Source: Pegea sp. RAD2-039
Taxonomy: Eukaryota > Chordata > Thaliacea > Salpida > Salpidae
Length of the DNA stretch: 64,000 nucleotides
Direction of reading: 5' to 3'
NCBI GenBank assembly: GCA_034620365.1
Contig: JAQGEQ010000345.1
Span: forward strand, 620,001 to 684,000
Made by a program: the position numbers and the translations under genes
Shown: in pieces, positions 35,601 to 47,983 of the stretch
How positions within the stretch are numbered: position 1 is the first letter of the stretch
Layout: each line of letters opens with the position of its first letter
Notes under the pieces: generated by a model
Databases searched by the model: none
Told to the model about the DNA's origin: nothing
The model's input: only the letters and a program-made list of their open reading frames with translations

Positions 35601-38600
35601 AAAACTGCTCTTAATCTAAAAGGGAAATATTTATAATTTTTGTGTTCACCAACTTGATCTCACAATTTTTTGATTGAAATTTATTACAAAGCTTATAAAT
35701 GTTAAGCAATTTAAGTAGAAAATAATTATTTTTTAATGCAATCAAGTGGTTTTAATAACTTAAAATTTATTATATTGTCTCTTTTTTTGAAGAATTTTGT
35801 TTTCCTTTGAAATAGAAATGATACAAAGTTTCAAAAATTATTTTTGAAAAACTTCTAACAATTTGTGGTTGAAGTCTCTAGTTAAAATCTATTTAAAATT
35901 CACTGAAGAAATTTGATTAACGTTTTAATACTAAATATTCGTAATTTAAATATATTTTGCTAATTGTGTTATCAAAATGATTCAATTATTTTGTAGCAAT
36001 TTAGACTCATAAACTCTAGTCTAATTCGTAAAAAAATGTTTAGTTGAATTAATAGATTCAAAAATTCAGACATTTATGTAAACATGTAGCATGTGCTTCG
36101 TACCAAATAAGCTTAGAAAATATTTGAATCTATAATATTTTTCTTTGAAGTATTCTGATTAAATTTGATTCTAGTTTTTTTTACAATATACCGAATTTAA
36201 TAATCATAAAACTGATATTTTCGGCTATTATAATTTTCCTAAACTTTTTATCTTAAAATCGAAAATCTAATAATCACCACAAATATAGAAAGTGTTTTTT
36301 TTAAGTATCAAACAAAGTTTAAGTTTACATTAAAAAACCTTATTACCATTAACTTATCATAAAGTAATATTTGTTGTCAAAAGTAGTTTTTTAACTTATC
36401 GTTATTTCACTAACCTTTTATCGATCATTTGTTTAAAGGTATAACAAATTTTCAAGTAAAGTAATCTAACAAGTCATATAACATTTAATAGACAGCGGTT
36501 TCTAAAGTTTAAAAAATCTGTTTAATATTTTGTTTACGAAACTCTTAAAAGATACTTATATATAATTGGATATTTATTCCCCTTTATAAGTTTTGATAAA
36601 AGCACTTGATTTTAAATACACTCTTTCTCACTCATTCTAAATCAATACAAAATGCGGTAGATACTTTTATCTTGATATTTTGTTACTCTGCATATTTCTT
36701 GGTTTAAAATACATACGTTTTATAATGAGATTACCATTCTAGTATTCTACTGTTAAATACTTTTTTGTTATGTATTTTATAAATTTTAAAAATATTCTAC
36801 ATTTTTCATAATCTTAAAATTTTTAAATATTGTTATTATTATATTTAAAAAAATATTTCTGAATGTTTAATTCTTTTATAAGTGTAGTTAAATTTACGTT
36901 AAAATGAAATCAATTTGTTATTTGATATGTGAAGTTATTTGTAAACTTTGTTTTATTTGTTTAAAGTATTTCATAAACTTATTTTTTGTTGTAAAAATTG
37001 AATCCTGTGTGACTTAAATAATTTTTTTCTTAATTTTTTCAATTTTTATTTAAAAAAAATTTAGTCTGTGTATTATATAATCACTTTTAAATTTGTCTGG
37101 CTTTGTCAGCAGTCAAGACAATAAATAAAAAAGTTATTTTAAATTTTATCGATTATCTTTTGATTAAATAATAGAAAATTTTATTAAAAGCTTTAAATTT
37201 TCGCCTTAATATTTTCATTTTTATTATATAACTTTTATAACTGCCTACATATATTTGAATCCTTAGTCATTTGTTTTTTGTTTTATTTAATTATATATCG
37301 TTGTAATCAACTTTTTATTTTATATATATTATAAAAATTGGCTTCATTAAGTTTGGTAACTTAAGAACTGTTTGCTTTTTTTTAAAAGATATTCTTGTAA
37401 TTTGGTAACTTAATTTTCATAATTATTTTTTTGTAAGTTTTCTTAACACAATTCAACTAATAAAATGGTTTTTAATAAAAAAAATTTAGTTAGTGTATAC
37501 AGAAACTACTGAAGTCGTATAATAAAAAAGAGAAACTAATAGAACAAGATATCTGAAGAATTTAAAAGGGGTTGATAACTTTTTGGTTATTTTTAAACAC
37601 TAAATAAAATCTGTTGAAGGCTATATTTAGAAATAATTTCAATTTTCTTTTTGAAGTTTGACATTTTTTAAAGTCTAGCTTTATTTTTGGTATTATCTAG
37701 TGATTAATTGTCTGTACTGAAACAACTTTTATATTATTTTATGCTGTAAATATAAACTAAATTTATTAACTATAGTTTTAAAAACTTTATTAGTGAAGCA
37801 AAACTTGTTTTCATTTAAATAATACTATAATTTTAAAGCGATAACTATGTTTTTATACTTTGTACTCTCAAAGTATTTTTATAATTCTTATTTAGTGATA
37901 ACATATTTATTGTAAAGTTTTATTCTTTAGCAGTTATATTGTAAATGTTTAAATCAAAAAGATGTTTTTTTCTTATCTTTATTTTCAGCTTTTTGATTAA
38001 TTTCTTGGTGATTTTTCTCAGTAAGTACTAAGAATGTTTTTTTAGTCTTATCATAAAATGCAATTTATCAGATTATGAAATATTGACATACAATTTGAAA
38101 ATTTTAAGAATAAGCCTACTTTAGAAGAATTCGTATACTTGGAAGTCACATGAGAAAATTATAAGTTTTTTACTGAATAAAGTTTATAAAAGTTCATCAC
38201 ATTTTAACTAGTATACTGTAATAGATATTTCCACAAAAAAATGGTTTCAAGATAAAAATGTATTTTTCTGGTTAAAACAAATTTTTTTTTATAAATTAAT
38301 TAATTTTTGTATAAATATCTTGATTTTATTATATAGTTAGTAAACTTGGTTTTGTATTTTTAATTAAAACTAATATCTGGTTTTTTTAATCTTATATATT
38401 TTATGTTATAAATGTTTATCAGAGTGAATGATTTTAATAAATTTATTATTTAATTATAAATAATAAAAAAAGTTTGAACTTTTTAAATTTGCATTAATTC
38501 TGTTTTAATGTAAAACTAATTTCTATTTGTTCATTTTCTTTACTGATGAGTATAAATCTCAAATTAACTTTATATATGCAAACTTTTAATTTATATATTG

Positions 38601-41600
38601 CTTGTCTTTAAAACTGAGTTTTGCTTTGCAATTGATGGTAATCTTCTTTTAATGGTGTGATATATTGAGTCTAATAAACGTAAAAAAAGCTTTCAACATT
38701 TTCATTATAAACAACTCATATTTCATTTTAAAGTTTTTGATTTTTAAGATAAAAATTTTTCTGATAATTTAATCTTTTTTAGAATCAATGTTGTTGTTGA
38801 GCTTTTATTTATCTTCAGTTTTCTTGCAGAAATTTTTTCAGTAAAATTTCACTTTCTTTTTTGTGTCACCGTTTCTGAGAAACCGTTTTATTAGTGAAAC
38901 ATTTATCCTTCAAACACTTTACCTGGCTTAAGCTAAATTTAATTTCAAAAAATTTCAAACTACAATAATCTTATAATCATGCAAACCAAATGACTTGAAT
39001 AACTTATCTAACATTACTTTACTTTATTTCTATTTAAATAGATTTATAAGTTATTTTATTCATATTAAATCTAATTATTTTCTTTTAATAAATATTTTCA
39101 AACTTTCAATACTTAATTATTAATATATTAACTTATCAATATGATAGTTATTGGTAAACAACAGACTGAAATTATTTTCCGTTTTGATTAACAAAATACT
39201 TCGAAATTATACTTGCAATTGTACCTGCTTCTACTAAAACCAAATTCTGCGTATTTATTTTATTTATAGATTTAGGATTTTATAGTTTCAGTTACAATAG
39301 CACAATTGAAGACCCAGCAAAAGTAGACTTGATATCAGTTATTGATTATTTACTAGTTTATCTGATGTACTTGTAAAATTGTCCAACTGCTGGTTCCCTA
39401 GAAAATCTGTTTTTTTTTTAATCTGTTTTTTTTTTCAAGAAATTTTAATTCGATTCAAACTTATTTAATGTCTGCCAATTTGCATATGACATGCTTTAAT
39501 AGTGTAGAAAAGTGTTACCTATAAGATGGTAGCTGTTATCCTTCACCTAAGGCCGTGTAGAAACCTATTTTTAAAAACTTTAAAGTACTAAGTAAACCAC
39601 ATTTCATCTTTAACACGTTTAGTAGTATCCCGGTTAATATTAGCGACATCCAATTAAATCTCAATTTTCTCTCCAAATTTTCTTAATCAAAGTTGGTTTC
39701 TTGCTTTTCTATTTCTTTTTATAGTTTATACATCCTTATGTTATATTTAAAGCAGTATAAATCATAAAACGATTTCATTACAACCAATAATTAAAAATAA
39801 TTGAATACTTAAACAGTTTATTTTTTATCTTTATTTATTTATATAATTCATTTAAAGTTTTTCAATATTTTATTTTTTAGTATAAAGTTTGTTTTATTCT
39901 AATTTTAGAGAATTTTATTTATAAAGTTGAAATGTTTGTTTAAAGTCAAGCTTTTCAAACTAAATGAAAATTGTTGCTGTCATCTCTTCTATTTTTACTC
40001 TTATCATTTTTAGTTATTCGTAACTTATAATTTTATCACTAAATCAAGGAAACATTGATTTATCAGTACTGCTATAAATAAGCATATAGTATTTCTTTTT
40101 CGAGATAAACTCAACCAAATTTAGATCTAATGTTGAAAATACCGAACGGACTATTAAAAAAGAAATGCAATTGAATAAAAGAGGGTTTTTTAAAGGCCTA
40201 AAAAGAAGTTAAAAAATTGAATTGAATAAGTTATTCTATAAATATCAGCTTTTATAAACTTCTATTCTACCAAACCAATTGCTTAGTTTTTTGTACAAAA
40301 TTTTTAAATGACCTTTTTTTGAAGTAATATCTTTAAAGTTCACGCATTTTTCTTCTTTAGTTTTCTACAATCGCCTTAAAGTTAATTTTTAAAGCATAAT
40401 GAAACTTTAGCAATTATACAAAAGATTTATTTCAATTTTTATGAATAAATTTGTTTTTCAACTTTTCAAATTTTTATGCTTTTCTATAATTCTTCTGAAT
40501 TATTTTTTGTCAATTATATCAAATCATAGTTTGTTTACAACTTTAAACTTTTTAAATTGTATTGACTGAATTTATTTCTTCAAATACTTGATTTTTTCTA
40601 ACTTTTGTACTACCATTTATGTGAGGTTCACTTATGATTGTATCTGCCAATTTTATTGCTTTAAAACTTTGTCTAAATCTTTAATTATATAATAATTAGA
40701 TTTTAATTTTCTTTATGTAGATTTTTTTGAATTCTACTCAACATCTAAAGCATTTACTGCAAGATTATAACTGGATAATTGAAACATTTAATTTAATGAT
40801 TTGTTTTTCTTGACAACTTTTAACAGTAAATAAATTAGGCAAAAATTAGTGCCAATATATGAGACAAACAATAAACTAAAGTCTATTGTAGAAAGAAAAA
40901 GTGTAATTGTACACCAACTAACCAAAACTATTGTTTAACTAACTTGTAATAGTTTTGATAAATATTTGAAACGGTTTATATAAGAAGTGAAAGTTGATAT
41001 GTGTTGATGTTAACACCACTACATGATTAATCTAAAATTTCTAATCAGTTGTTATTAAGTTGAAAATAGATAAGGTATTGCTAATTATGTTGATGTTTAT
41101 AAATTTTCTGATAAAAACAAACTTGTTATGCTTCTTTTTCTTTATTTATTTTATGTCGTTTCAAATTTATCTGATGCATAAATTTTATTCATAATTCTTT
41201 TGTATATCAAATATGTTATCATGAAAAGCCCACTAAAAGTTAAAGTTTGTATATGTTAAAGCAAAATCTTAAAAAATTAATAACTTTCAGTGTATGCTTA
41301 TTATTTGAATATATTTTGTATATAAACCTACAAGTGAGTAGAGAAGTTATCAAATAGACAAACCTTATCAATGATACGTTTGTCTAATTAGTTAGAAATT
41401 GTCTGAATGAAGTTGGTTTGTTTTTCAAACATAGATTTTATTTCTTGCTCTACAAGTTGTGTCTTGAGTTACACAGAATCATTCTTATCGACACTCAATA
41501 GCGTGCAACAAAAGATACTTGTTAACTAGACAGTCAGTACACAGATACCAATGACTATAATTATCTATTTGAAATTATTATTTTGTTACTTTTACTTTTG
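23641..41600. other. ~18 kb AT-rich stretch without supported genes
   Basis: Very AT-rich, with frequent stops in all frames. The few frames of 60-78 codons have low-complexity, Phe/Lys/Asn-rich translations and no splice-supported extension. No tandem array, tRNA or transposon protein was recognised. It also largely lacks the TGACGTCA and CCATGGCAAC palindromes seen in the gene-bearing parts. Confidence 0.6.
31630..32010. other. Less AT-rich island within the desert
   Basis: About 350 bases stand out by a higher C content on the plus strand (for example TTCCTTCCTCCTAAACTTTC near 31,820) and a 78-codon frame (31,636-31,872). I recognise no protein. It may be a degraded insertion or a conserved non-coding element. 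Confidence 0.3.
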
Positions 41601-42837
41601 AATAACTAATTAACTGACGACCGAACTTACACCATTTCCCTTTTTAAACACGTGACCAGCTTACTGCAAACAGCAACTGGTAGCGACAAGAACATGTAAA
41701 TACAGAAACCAGTTATTATTTGATATATAGCTTGCATGAAATGCTTCTGTGCTCGTCATGTGCTTTCTGCACGCCGTTTACTTGTGTACAAGGGTTACAT
41801 AAACAAACATAAAAGTTATAGCTACGCGCCAAACCTAGGTTTAATCAAACAGTTTAGTCTCATATACTTCGTGCTTACCAACAATTTATTACAATCTGCT
41901 ACTTGTGTAGGTGGTTTTTACTGTGAGATTTTCAGCTTACTTCATATAGCCGTGTCATGTAAACTTACTTAATATTTTCAACTTAGTTCTGATAATTTGT
42001 TTTATCTTCATGAAAATCAGTTTGATGAGAAATTTGTTTAATGCTTACGAAACTTGAGTGTGATGTAAAGCCTGTAGTCACTTTTTGAGCTCAGAATAGA
42101 GTAGATAATATTTTAGCTTCTATTTTGATTCAGACCAACTTTATCAAATTACAGTCAATCGTCACGCTCCAATAGTTTTGTCAAAAATACTAGTCAATAT
42201 ACAATTATAAATTGAGTAATGTTTTTGTTTTTAATTTGCAATTTCCTCAATAAACTCGTTTGAATTCACCCTCTGTTAGTCTATAGTTAGCAAAACATAA
42301 GATCAAAGTAATTAGAAAAGCTGAAATTGTTATTTCTCATCATTTTTAGCCGCACTTTAGTATTATTCAACCAAATTGCATTTCATCACCTTAACCTCAT
42401 CCTTATAGACTTGGGTCATTAGAAAAAGATGAGTCTTTAGAAGCAACCACCTAAGAGATTTTAATGTCAACAAGCTATGTGTTATATGAGTTCATGTTAT
42501 ATACATTTGAGTTGAAGCGAGCGAGTGATTTCCTTGCCTTAGACAACGCTTCCATTCACATAATTCGATTTTTAAGATAGTATCATGTAACTAGTCACTT
42601 GAAACGATTTTATTTTTAAACAAGTTCAGTAAAGACCTCATGATGAAATGTTTTCCAAAATCCAACACTTAAATAGAAGTTCGATTGAAAAGTATCAACT
42701 AAATTTATGTTATGAACCACTAAACTATATATTTGATTTAATTGCGTAATATTTAACTATTACCAGCCTACCAATCGCTTTATAAGCTCGTGACGATTTC
42801 AACATACCTTCCTTCAACCACTTACATTCCTTCAGAA
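41601..42837. other. Upstream flank of the PIM gene, no coding feature
   Basis: Composition becomes less AT-rich toward the kinase gene. A 78-codon frame (41,736-41,972) has no recognisable similarity or splice context. Nothing else is supported. Confidence 0.5.
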
Positions 42838-42975
42838 TGACGTATTGACATCTGATTGGTTGTTTAACAATCCATGTTGTAGTAGTGATGTAAATGATCA
42901 TCTCATGCAGCCAATAGTTTACGAGCTAGCATTGAAGTGACGTGCTACGAGGTAAAGCGCGTGGCGTATTTAAGT
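42838..42975 (+). promoter_or_regulatory. Candidate promoter of the PIM-like kinase gene
   Basis: A compact cluster of core-promoter-like words: TGACGTA (42,838), inverted CCAAT (ATTGG, 42,855), CCAAT (42,911), TGACGTG (42,938) and a TATA-like TATTTAAG (42,967-42,974). It lies about 0.95 kb before the start codon. The implied 5' leader is long and may contain an intron. Inferred from motifs only. Confidence 0.35.
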
Positions 42976-43422
42976 ATTTATATTTCATTCTACGTAAACC
43001 TCTTGTAACAAACCTCCAGCTTTTTCCAAACTATTGCATAATATCCAGTTTGGAGCCACTGTCTATCAGACTGGCGTGTTGAAAAATGTTTTTTCTTCCC
43101 ATTATCCTATCAACTTGTTTTTATTTGAAAATACTTTCGAACTTTACGAACATTTTATAGAGGTCAAAGGTTATTTTGAGTTTCAAACAATATTTTTCTG
43201 AATTGAACTTCAAAATCGTTTCAAATAGCGACGCCTCCAACAACCTTCTAAACACTTGTTTATTTCTTCACATGTCGACCACAGTGGTCTAGAGTCTGGT
43301 TTGTTGCTACACTGCAACCAAAACCTTCTTAAATCAAAATATCAACGTCGGCAGTAGAGCCAGGCCAATGTTCAAAGCTCATTAACCGCTTTCAAGAAGA
43401 GAAAAAAATGTTGCTGCTTTTT

Positions 43423-43437
43423 CGCCGCTTGGCGGCG
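43423..43437. repeat. Short GC-rich hairpin upstream of PIM
   Basis: CGCCGC-TTG-GCGGCG is a perfect 6-bp stem with a 3-base loop in otherwise AT-rich DNA. It lies between the candidate promoter and the start codon, so it could sit in the 5' leader. Confidence 0.5.
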
Positions 43438-43575
43438 CTCGAGTGCAAATATTACGCCATAGCTTCGTTTGACGTAAAGCCTTTTTCCTATATCTGATAC
43501 GAATTGCCAGCAACCTATTCACTCATTCATTGTGGGCTTTTACAGCCGTTCAAATTTGCTGCCCGCTTAATTCCA

Positions 43576-43640
43576 ACATCGGAAAAAATTTCAGTTCTGC
43601 TGCTTTTTCAGCCGCAATTTTGAGCAACTTTTTCCGATGT
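43576..43640. repeat. 12-bp perfect inverted repeat upstream of PIM
   Basis: ACATCGGAAAAA (43,576-43,587) and TTTTTCCGATGT (43,629-43,640) are exact complements with a 41-base loop, about 290 bases before the kinase start codon. Possible leader RNA structure or a paired protein-binding site. Confidence 0.6.
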
Positions 43641-43927
43641 GAAAAATTTTCAAATTAAATCCAAATGTTGAGGTTGATAGACAGTAGCAGTAGAAAGATT
43701 GAAAAGCTGTAAATATTTACACTTGTAGCTTGTTAGCAATTGCTTGTTGCAGTCGGTCTCGATTTTCAAAGTTATTTTTAGTTTATGTGAAGAAGTTTTT
43801 TGTATTTTGGAAATATTTTAAAAAGTTTTTTTTTTAGGTTTGAATTTTTCAAACTTTTATTTTAATAAATTTGTGACAAAAAAATTTTTTGTGTTTTTTT
43901 TATCGGAAAGATCTAACCATCTAAGAT

Positions 43928-46900
43928 ATGCCAAACTTCAGCAGAAAATCCTACAGTAACACTGGTTGTTGTCAGCACCGTCGTTCTACAGGTTTGAAAG
44001 CGGTTTCTACCTCGCAGAAATTCAATTTATTTCTCCATCAACAGATAATAACTCATTTGAGCGCAAGTATAAAGTTGGTGATATCATCGGTAAAGGTGGT
44101 TTCGGGACCGTGTACTCGGGGACAAGGATTGCTGACCAACTACCAGTTGCCATCAAGCATATTCCATGTAACAAAGTCCCTGTATGGGGCCAGGTAAGCG
44201 TACAATCGTTGAACACGTGTTTTGAGAATATATCGGCCGCAGACGGTGTCTAGTTGATAAAGTAGTCGACCGGGTTAGACACTGGTTTAGTGGTCACTCA
44301 ATCTACTCATGTTTTAGTAATTACTTAAGTGTTGGAGACAGTAAAATGCTAACTAATGTTCGTTGTAGGTCAAAGGTCGAACTGTACCAAATGAAATTGC
44401 ATTATTGGAGCGTCTAACACCTTGCCAACATATCGTACAGTTGCTTGACTGGTTTGAACGACCTGATAGTTATTTGATTGTTCTTGAAAGACCAACAAGA
44501 TGTAAAGATCTTTTTGATTATGTCACTGAATGTGAATCTTTGAGTGAAGATCTAGCAAGGACCTTTTTCTGGCAGGTTGGTGTCCTATGCCACAAGTTGT
44601 GGACCACTTTTATAAGCTTTTATTTGTTTAGATCCTAATAGCGGTCGATCATTGCCACAAGAACCATGTTGTCCATCGAGATATTAAAGATGAAAACGTA
44701 ATTGTTGATTTGCAAACAAACACCGTCAAGTTGATCGACTTTGGGTCTGGTGCGATCCTCCGGGACACTGTCTACGTTGATTTTGATGGTAAGTTGTGTC
44801 CACCTGTCCACCAACTTATATCAAATCAATTTATTCACTTGCATAAACTCTTTCAATAATATTTTTATAGTAGTTACCTCAACTACCATCTTGTCTACAC
44901 TTGTACCTCCCTTTTTTCTCTATATCATGTTAATTTGCTTTTCAAAGTCACCGCATTAAGTACACTATCACCATGGCAATCGCTGCTGTTGCGTCGATTG
45001 CAAGTTGCCGCTGTTTGCTCAGCCTTTCGACACCCACTTCACATTAATGTTTGTAATCGACACAAAACGTCGTCGTCGGCAGGAAATTAGTGATTGAGAT
45101 GCCGCGGGCTTGTCCACTAATCTCCCTTCTGTTCGTAGACTTTGATGATGACTACAATAAACTTTATTCCAACTGAATGCAGAATAGGAAGTGATTTGAA
45201 GCTCCTTTTCATCTTCTGATGTCCCTCTTTCATCTTCTTTTATCATCAAACTCGCTCAACGCTAATTTGAAATTCATTGATAATTTTTTTTGGCGGCATT
45301 TTTTGAACTTTTTTAATCATCTTCAATCATAACTCCTGTGACGTCATCGCCACTTGTAACCAGTAGCAACCATTAATTCGATACTGGTACTAAGTGGTGA
45401 TGACGTCATCACGCGCGAGTCGTCCTCCTCCTCGCCATCTAGACACAAATTGTCAGTTGCAAGCACTTTCACCGGCTATGTAAGGAATGTCCGTATCTGA
45501 AGACGTTCGTATGTTTGTTTAGTTTTTGCACGCCTCAGCTAGCTAGAAACTTCTCGCTGTGTGGCCCGCCACACTCCCCCCATACGCCCTCATCGCCTTT
45601 TCTCTTCCTTGTTACTAAGGAAGCGAACGAACGAGCTTCAACTGGCTATCTTAACCGAGCAAGCTTTTCATGTTTGTTTGAGACAGTCGTGTGCAGTGAT
45701 GCATGTCGAACAAATTCTTTTCTCACGATCGTCAACTCTACTCCATCCTCATCTTTTTCTTCTCTTGTTTGTGTTGACGTATTGCTTGCTCCTTTGGTGC
45801 TTCCCCTACGTTTCCGTCAACCAAGCAAACGGTTTCCTAGCTGCTGTCTTCGTCATCTTGTGGGTGGTATTTGAACCCGGCACCATGCCAATACCATCAA
45901 ACGCTCCCCGCCGCCCTACTCATGACGTCATCGTCGCTTCTGTCCCTTTAAGGACCTTATGACCGCCACCTGATATCTGTAAACCATCAAGTAGCTTACC
46001 GGAAACTGGTCGTCATGGTGACGGTAGTCAGTGACGCGAATCCATCGCGACCACCATGCAAGCGCAGTAAGTAGGAAGCAGCTATTAGTTAGTCATTAAG
46101 TGTTGTCGTCACCATGACAACGCTGATAAGATGAGTCGCTTGCCGACAGATAATTACCGGTTGCTATGGCAAAGTCGTCAGCCCCCTTTTGTTGCTATAA
46201 GGTCGTTGTCATGTCAACTATGCGCTTTGATGACGTCATTTGCTTCCGTCGCTACTGCAATGACGTCACTCTGATTACATAGCATTTCAAAATGCGCCTA
46301 TGACATCATATGCTTCGCACTAATAGCAACGGTTCGTATGACGTCACAAAACATCAATTATTCATGAAACTGTAGCGACGTCTGCTGTAGATGCTGATGA
46401 TGACGTAATGTTTTTTCGCGTTTCTAACCGCGATTCTTTTGCAGGAACTCGAGTTTACTCGCCCCCTGAGTGGATAACTAAGCATCGTTACCATGGACGA
46501 TCAGCCTCTGTGTGGTCGCTAGGCATCTTGTTGTATGATATGGTATTTGGTGATGTCCCATTTAATGAAGACCGTGAAATTGTTGAAGGGAAATTGAAGT
46601 TTTTGAAACCAGTCACACCAGGTAGTTACTCATCAACGCCATCTAGTGACCACTTTTACATCTCGATTTTCCTCCGTAGAACTCGAAAATCTTCTTCATT
46701 CAATGCTGTCCATGAGACCAGCGGACCGTCCTACAATCGAACAAATTATGGTCCATCCATGGATACTTCGTGATGACTTTATTTCACGGTAAGTGATGAC
46801 GACATCTTTCAACTATTTGTGAAAGGCGGTGATGACGTCATCGGTGTCGCGTTTTATCGATGACGTCATCACCGCTGCTAAGTCGCTCTTAAAAAATTCA

Positions 46901-47125
46901 TGCAAAGTTCGATTGATTTGTAGCGCGTCAATGACGTCATCATCTTTATTTTGCAGGCATTGTGGTTTCGTGCCCAACCACATCAGGTCCACGTCCGAAT
47001 GTTCTGATGTGAGCAGCCATAGTGGCAGCAGTGGTCATGGAAGTGGGACAGACAGCACGGACAGTACCGACAGTATAGACATCGGAACCATTGCTGAAAA
47101 TCATTTTCATTTCCATGGCAACTAA
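43928..47125 (+). CDS. PIM: PIM-family serine/threonine-protein kinase
   Basis: Small constitutively active survival/proliferation kinase. Seven exons, all phases consistent: 43928-43955, 44018-44193, 44369-44575, 44632-44788, 46445-46621, 46680-46788, 46957-47125, giving 340 residues. The first exon (MPNFSRKSY) was chosen because splicing GTAACA to CTCGCAG joins the only nearby ATG to the kinase frame. Kinase domain about residues 27-285: glycine loop GKGGFGTVY (34-42), VAIK with Lys56, helix-C Glu77, the PIM hallmark hinge LERPxxxxDLF (107-117; Pro110 blocks the usual hinge hydrogen bond), HRD with catalytic Asp154, DFG 173-175, TRVYSPPEW (191-199). The C-terminal tail (about 285-340) is Ser/Gly/Thr-rich with DST repeats, longer than in vertebrate PIM1. 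Intron 4 is 1.66 kb, far longer than the others. Which of vertebrate PIM1-3 it equates to cannot be said; it is probably a pre-duplication orthologue. Confidence 0.95.
44789..46444 (+). promoter_or_regulatory. Large intron 4 of the PIM gene with clustered TGACGTCA sites
   Basis: The only long intron of the gene. Between about 45,340 and 46,350 it contains at least six TGACGTCA palindromes, several within longer GATGACGTCATC words, plus ATCACCATGGCAAT (44,967-44,980). It is markedly less AT-rich than the rest. It could be an intronic regulatory block, but the same motif is common elsewhere in this genome region. Confidence 0.35.
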
Positions 47126-47280
47126 CCCGTAGCAGCATCTGACCTATGAACTGTGTATGAGGTCACCATAGCAACCATCTGTTGTCGCCGACAACGAAGC
47201 CTGTGAACGACCAACCAATCAGCTGACAGTATACACACCAAATCGTTTACAACTAGACTCAACACACGTCTATCTATTCT

Positions 47281-47352
47281 GTTGTTGTTGTTGTTATTGT
47301 TGTTGTTGTTTATTTATCAATTTGTTGGTAGTTCTTTTTGCCGTGTTATTTA
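47281..47352 (+). promoter_or_regulatory. PIM 3' UTR: (TTG)n tract and AU-rich elements
   Basis: A GTT/TTG repeat (47,281-47,309) runs into TTTATTTAT, with another TTATTTATTT near 47,345. UUAUUUAU-type elements destabilise vertebrate PIM1 mRNA, so a similar role is plausible. No AATAAA lies between the stop codon and 47,545 on the plus strand. Confidence 0.4.
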
Positions 47353-47547
47353 TTTCACATTGAACCGTATGCTTCTGGTTCAATTAGCAACCAGCTAACC
47401 AACCAGCTAACCAATCAGCGCTGGTTGTTGTCAACTAACTGGTTGTTAGTTGCTTTATTTTCTGCCACCCGTATACACCTGTTTGTTTGTGTTTGCAAAG
47501 TTGACGCAAGTCGGAAACCTCCTGCTTTTTTTGTGTTTTTTTTTCTT

Positions 47548-47983
47548 TTATTTCTTCGATATTTTCTTTGAACAAAAATCTTTTTTCTTTCTCTGTGTTC
47601 TTACGTTACAAAATCTGAGATCTTCATCACATCTCACGCTGCTAGGAACAGCAAATTGATGCAGAGCATCAACTACATCATGTTTATATGTTAGTAAACC
47701 ATCAAGCAACCAATCAGCAGCAAGCATCTGCGGTGCTTCTTCTTTTAACGGTTCTTTTCTTTTTTTGCACATTTCATTTTGGAATGTAATTTTCAATGTA
47801 GAAGTTTTTGATGTATTTGTTTCTTTATAATCTTCTTGTAATTGGAATAATTGAAAGAAAATCTTCGACGAAATCAACGAAAGACTTCTATATTACCACT
47901 AGCAACCATTCTATCAACAACACATTCATTACTACTTTCACCTTGATAAACATTTACAACTTTCTTTATTATATAAGAATTTG
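47548..47983 (-). CDS. 3' end of an unrecognised gene convergent with PIM
   Basis: Two minus-strand exons, 47897-47983 and 47548-47834, are joined by a 62-nt intron (donor GTAATA, acceptor ATTACAAG) with matching phase. The joined peptide runs VVNVYQGESSNECVVDRMVA, then SEDYKETNTSKTS, PLKEEAPQMLAADWLLDGLL, VVDALHQFAVPSSVRCDEDL and a basic tail ending KKISKK. The stop codon overlaps an AATAAA (AAATAAAAG). A pyrimidine-rich acceptor ends at 47,984, so upstream exons should lie to the right, but I could not find them. I recognise no domain. Intron size equals PIM intron 1, and composition is more coding-like than the surroundings, but a chance frame cannot be excluded. It overlaps the probable PIM 3' UTR tail to tail. 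Confidence 0.42.

Noticed and set aside
43966-44253. 95-codon frame starting at 43,966 as the PIM N-terminus
   Set aside because: Its first codon is TTG, and the region before 44,018 is better explained as an intron joining ATG 43,928.
45515-45962. Overlapping 119- and 133-codon frames in PIM intron 4
   Set aside because: No recognisable homology. They lie in a less AT-rich patch where long chance frames are expected, and kinase exons 4 and 5 join perfectly across them.
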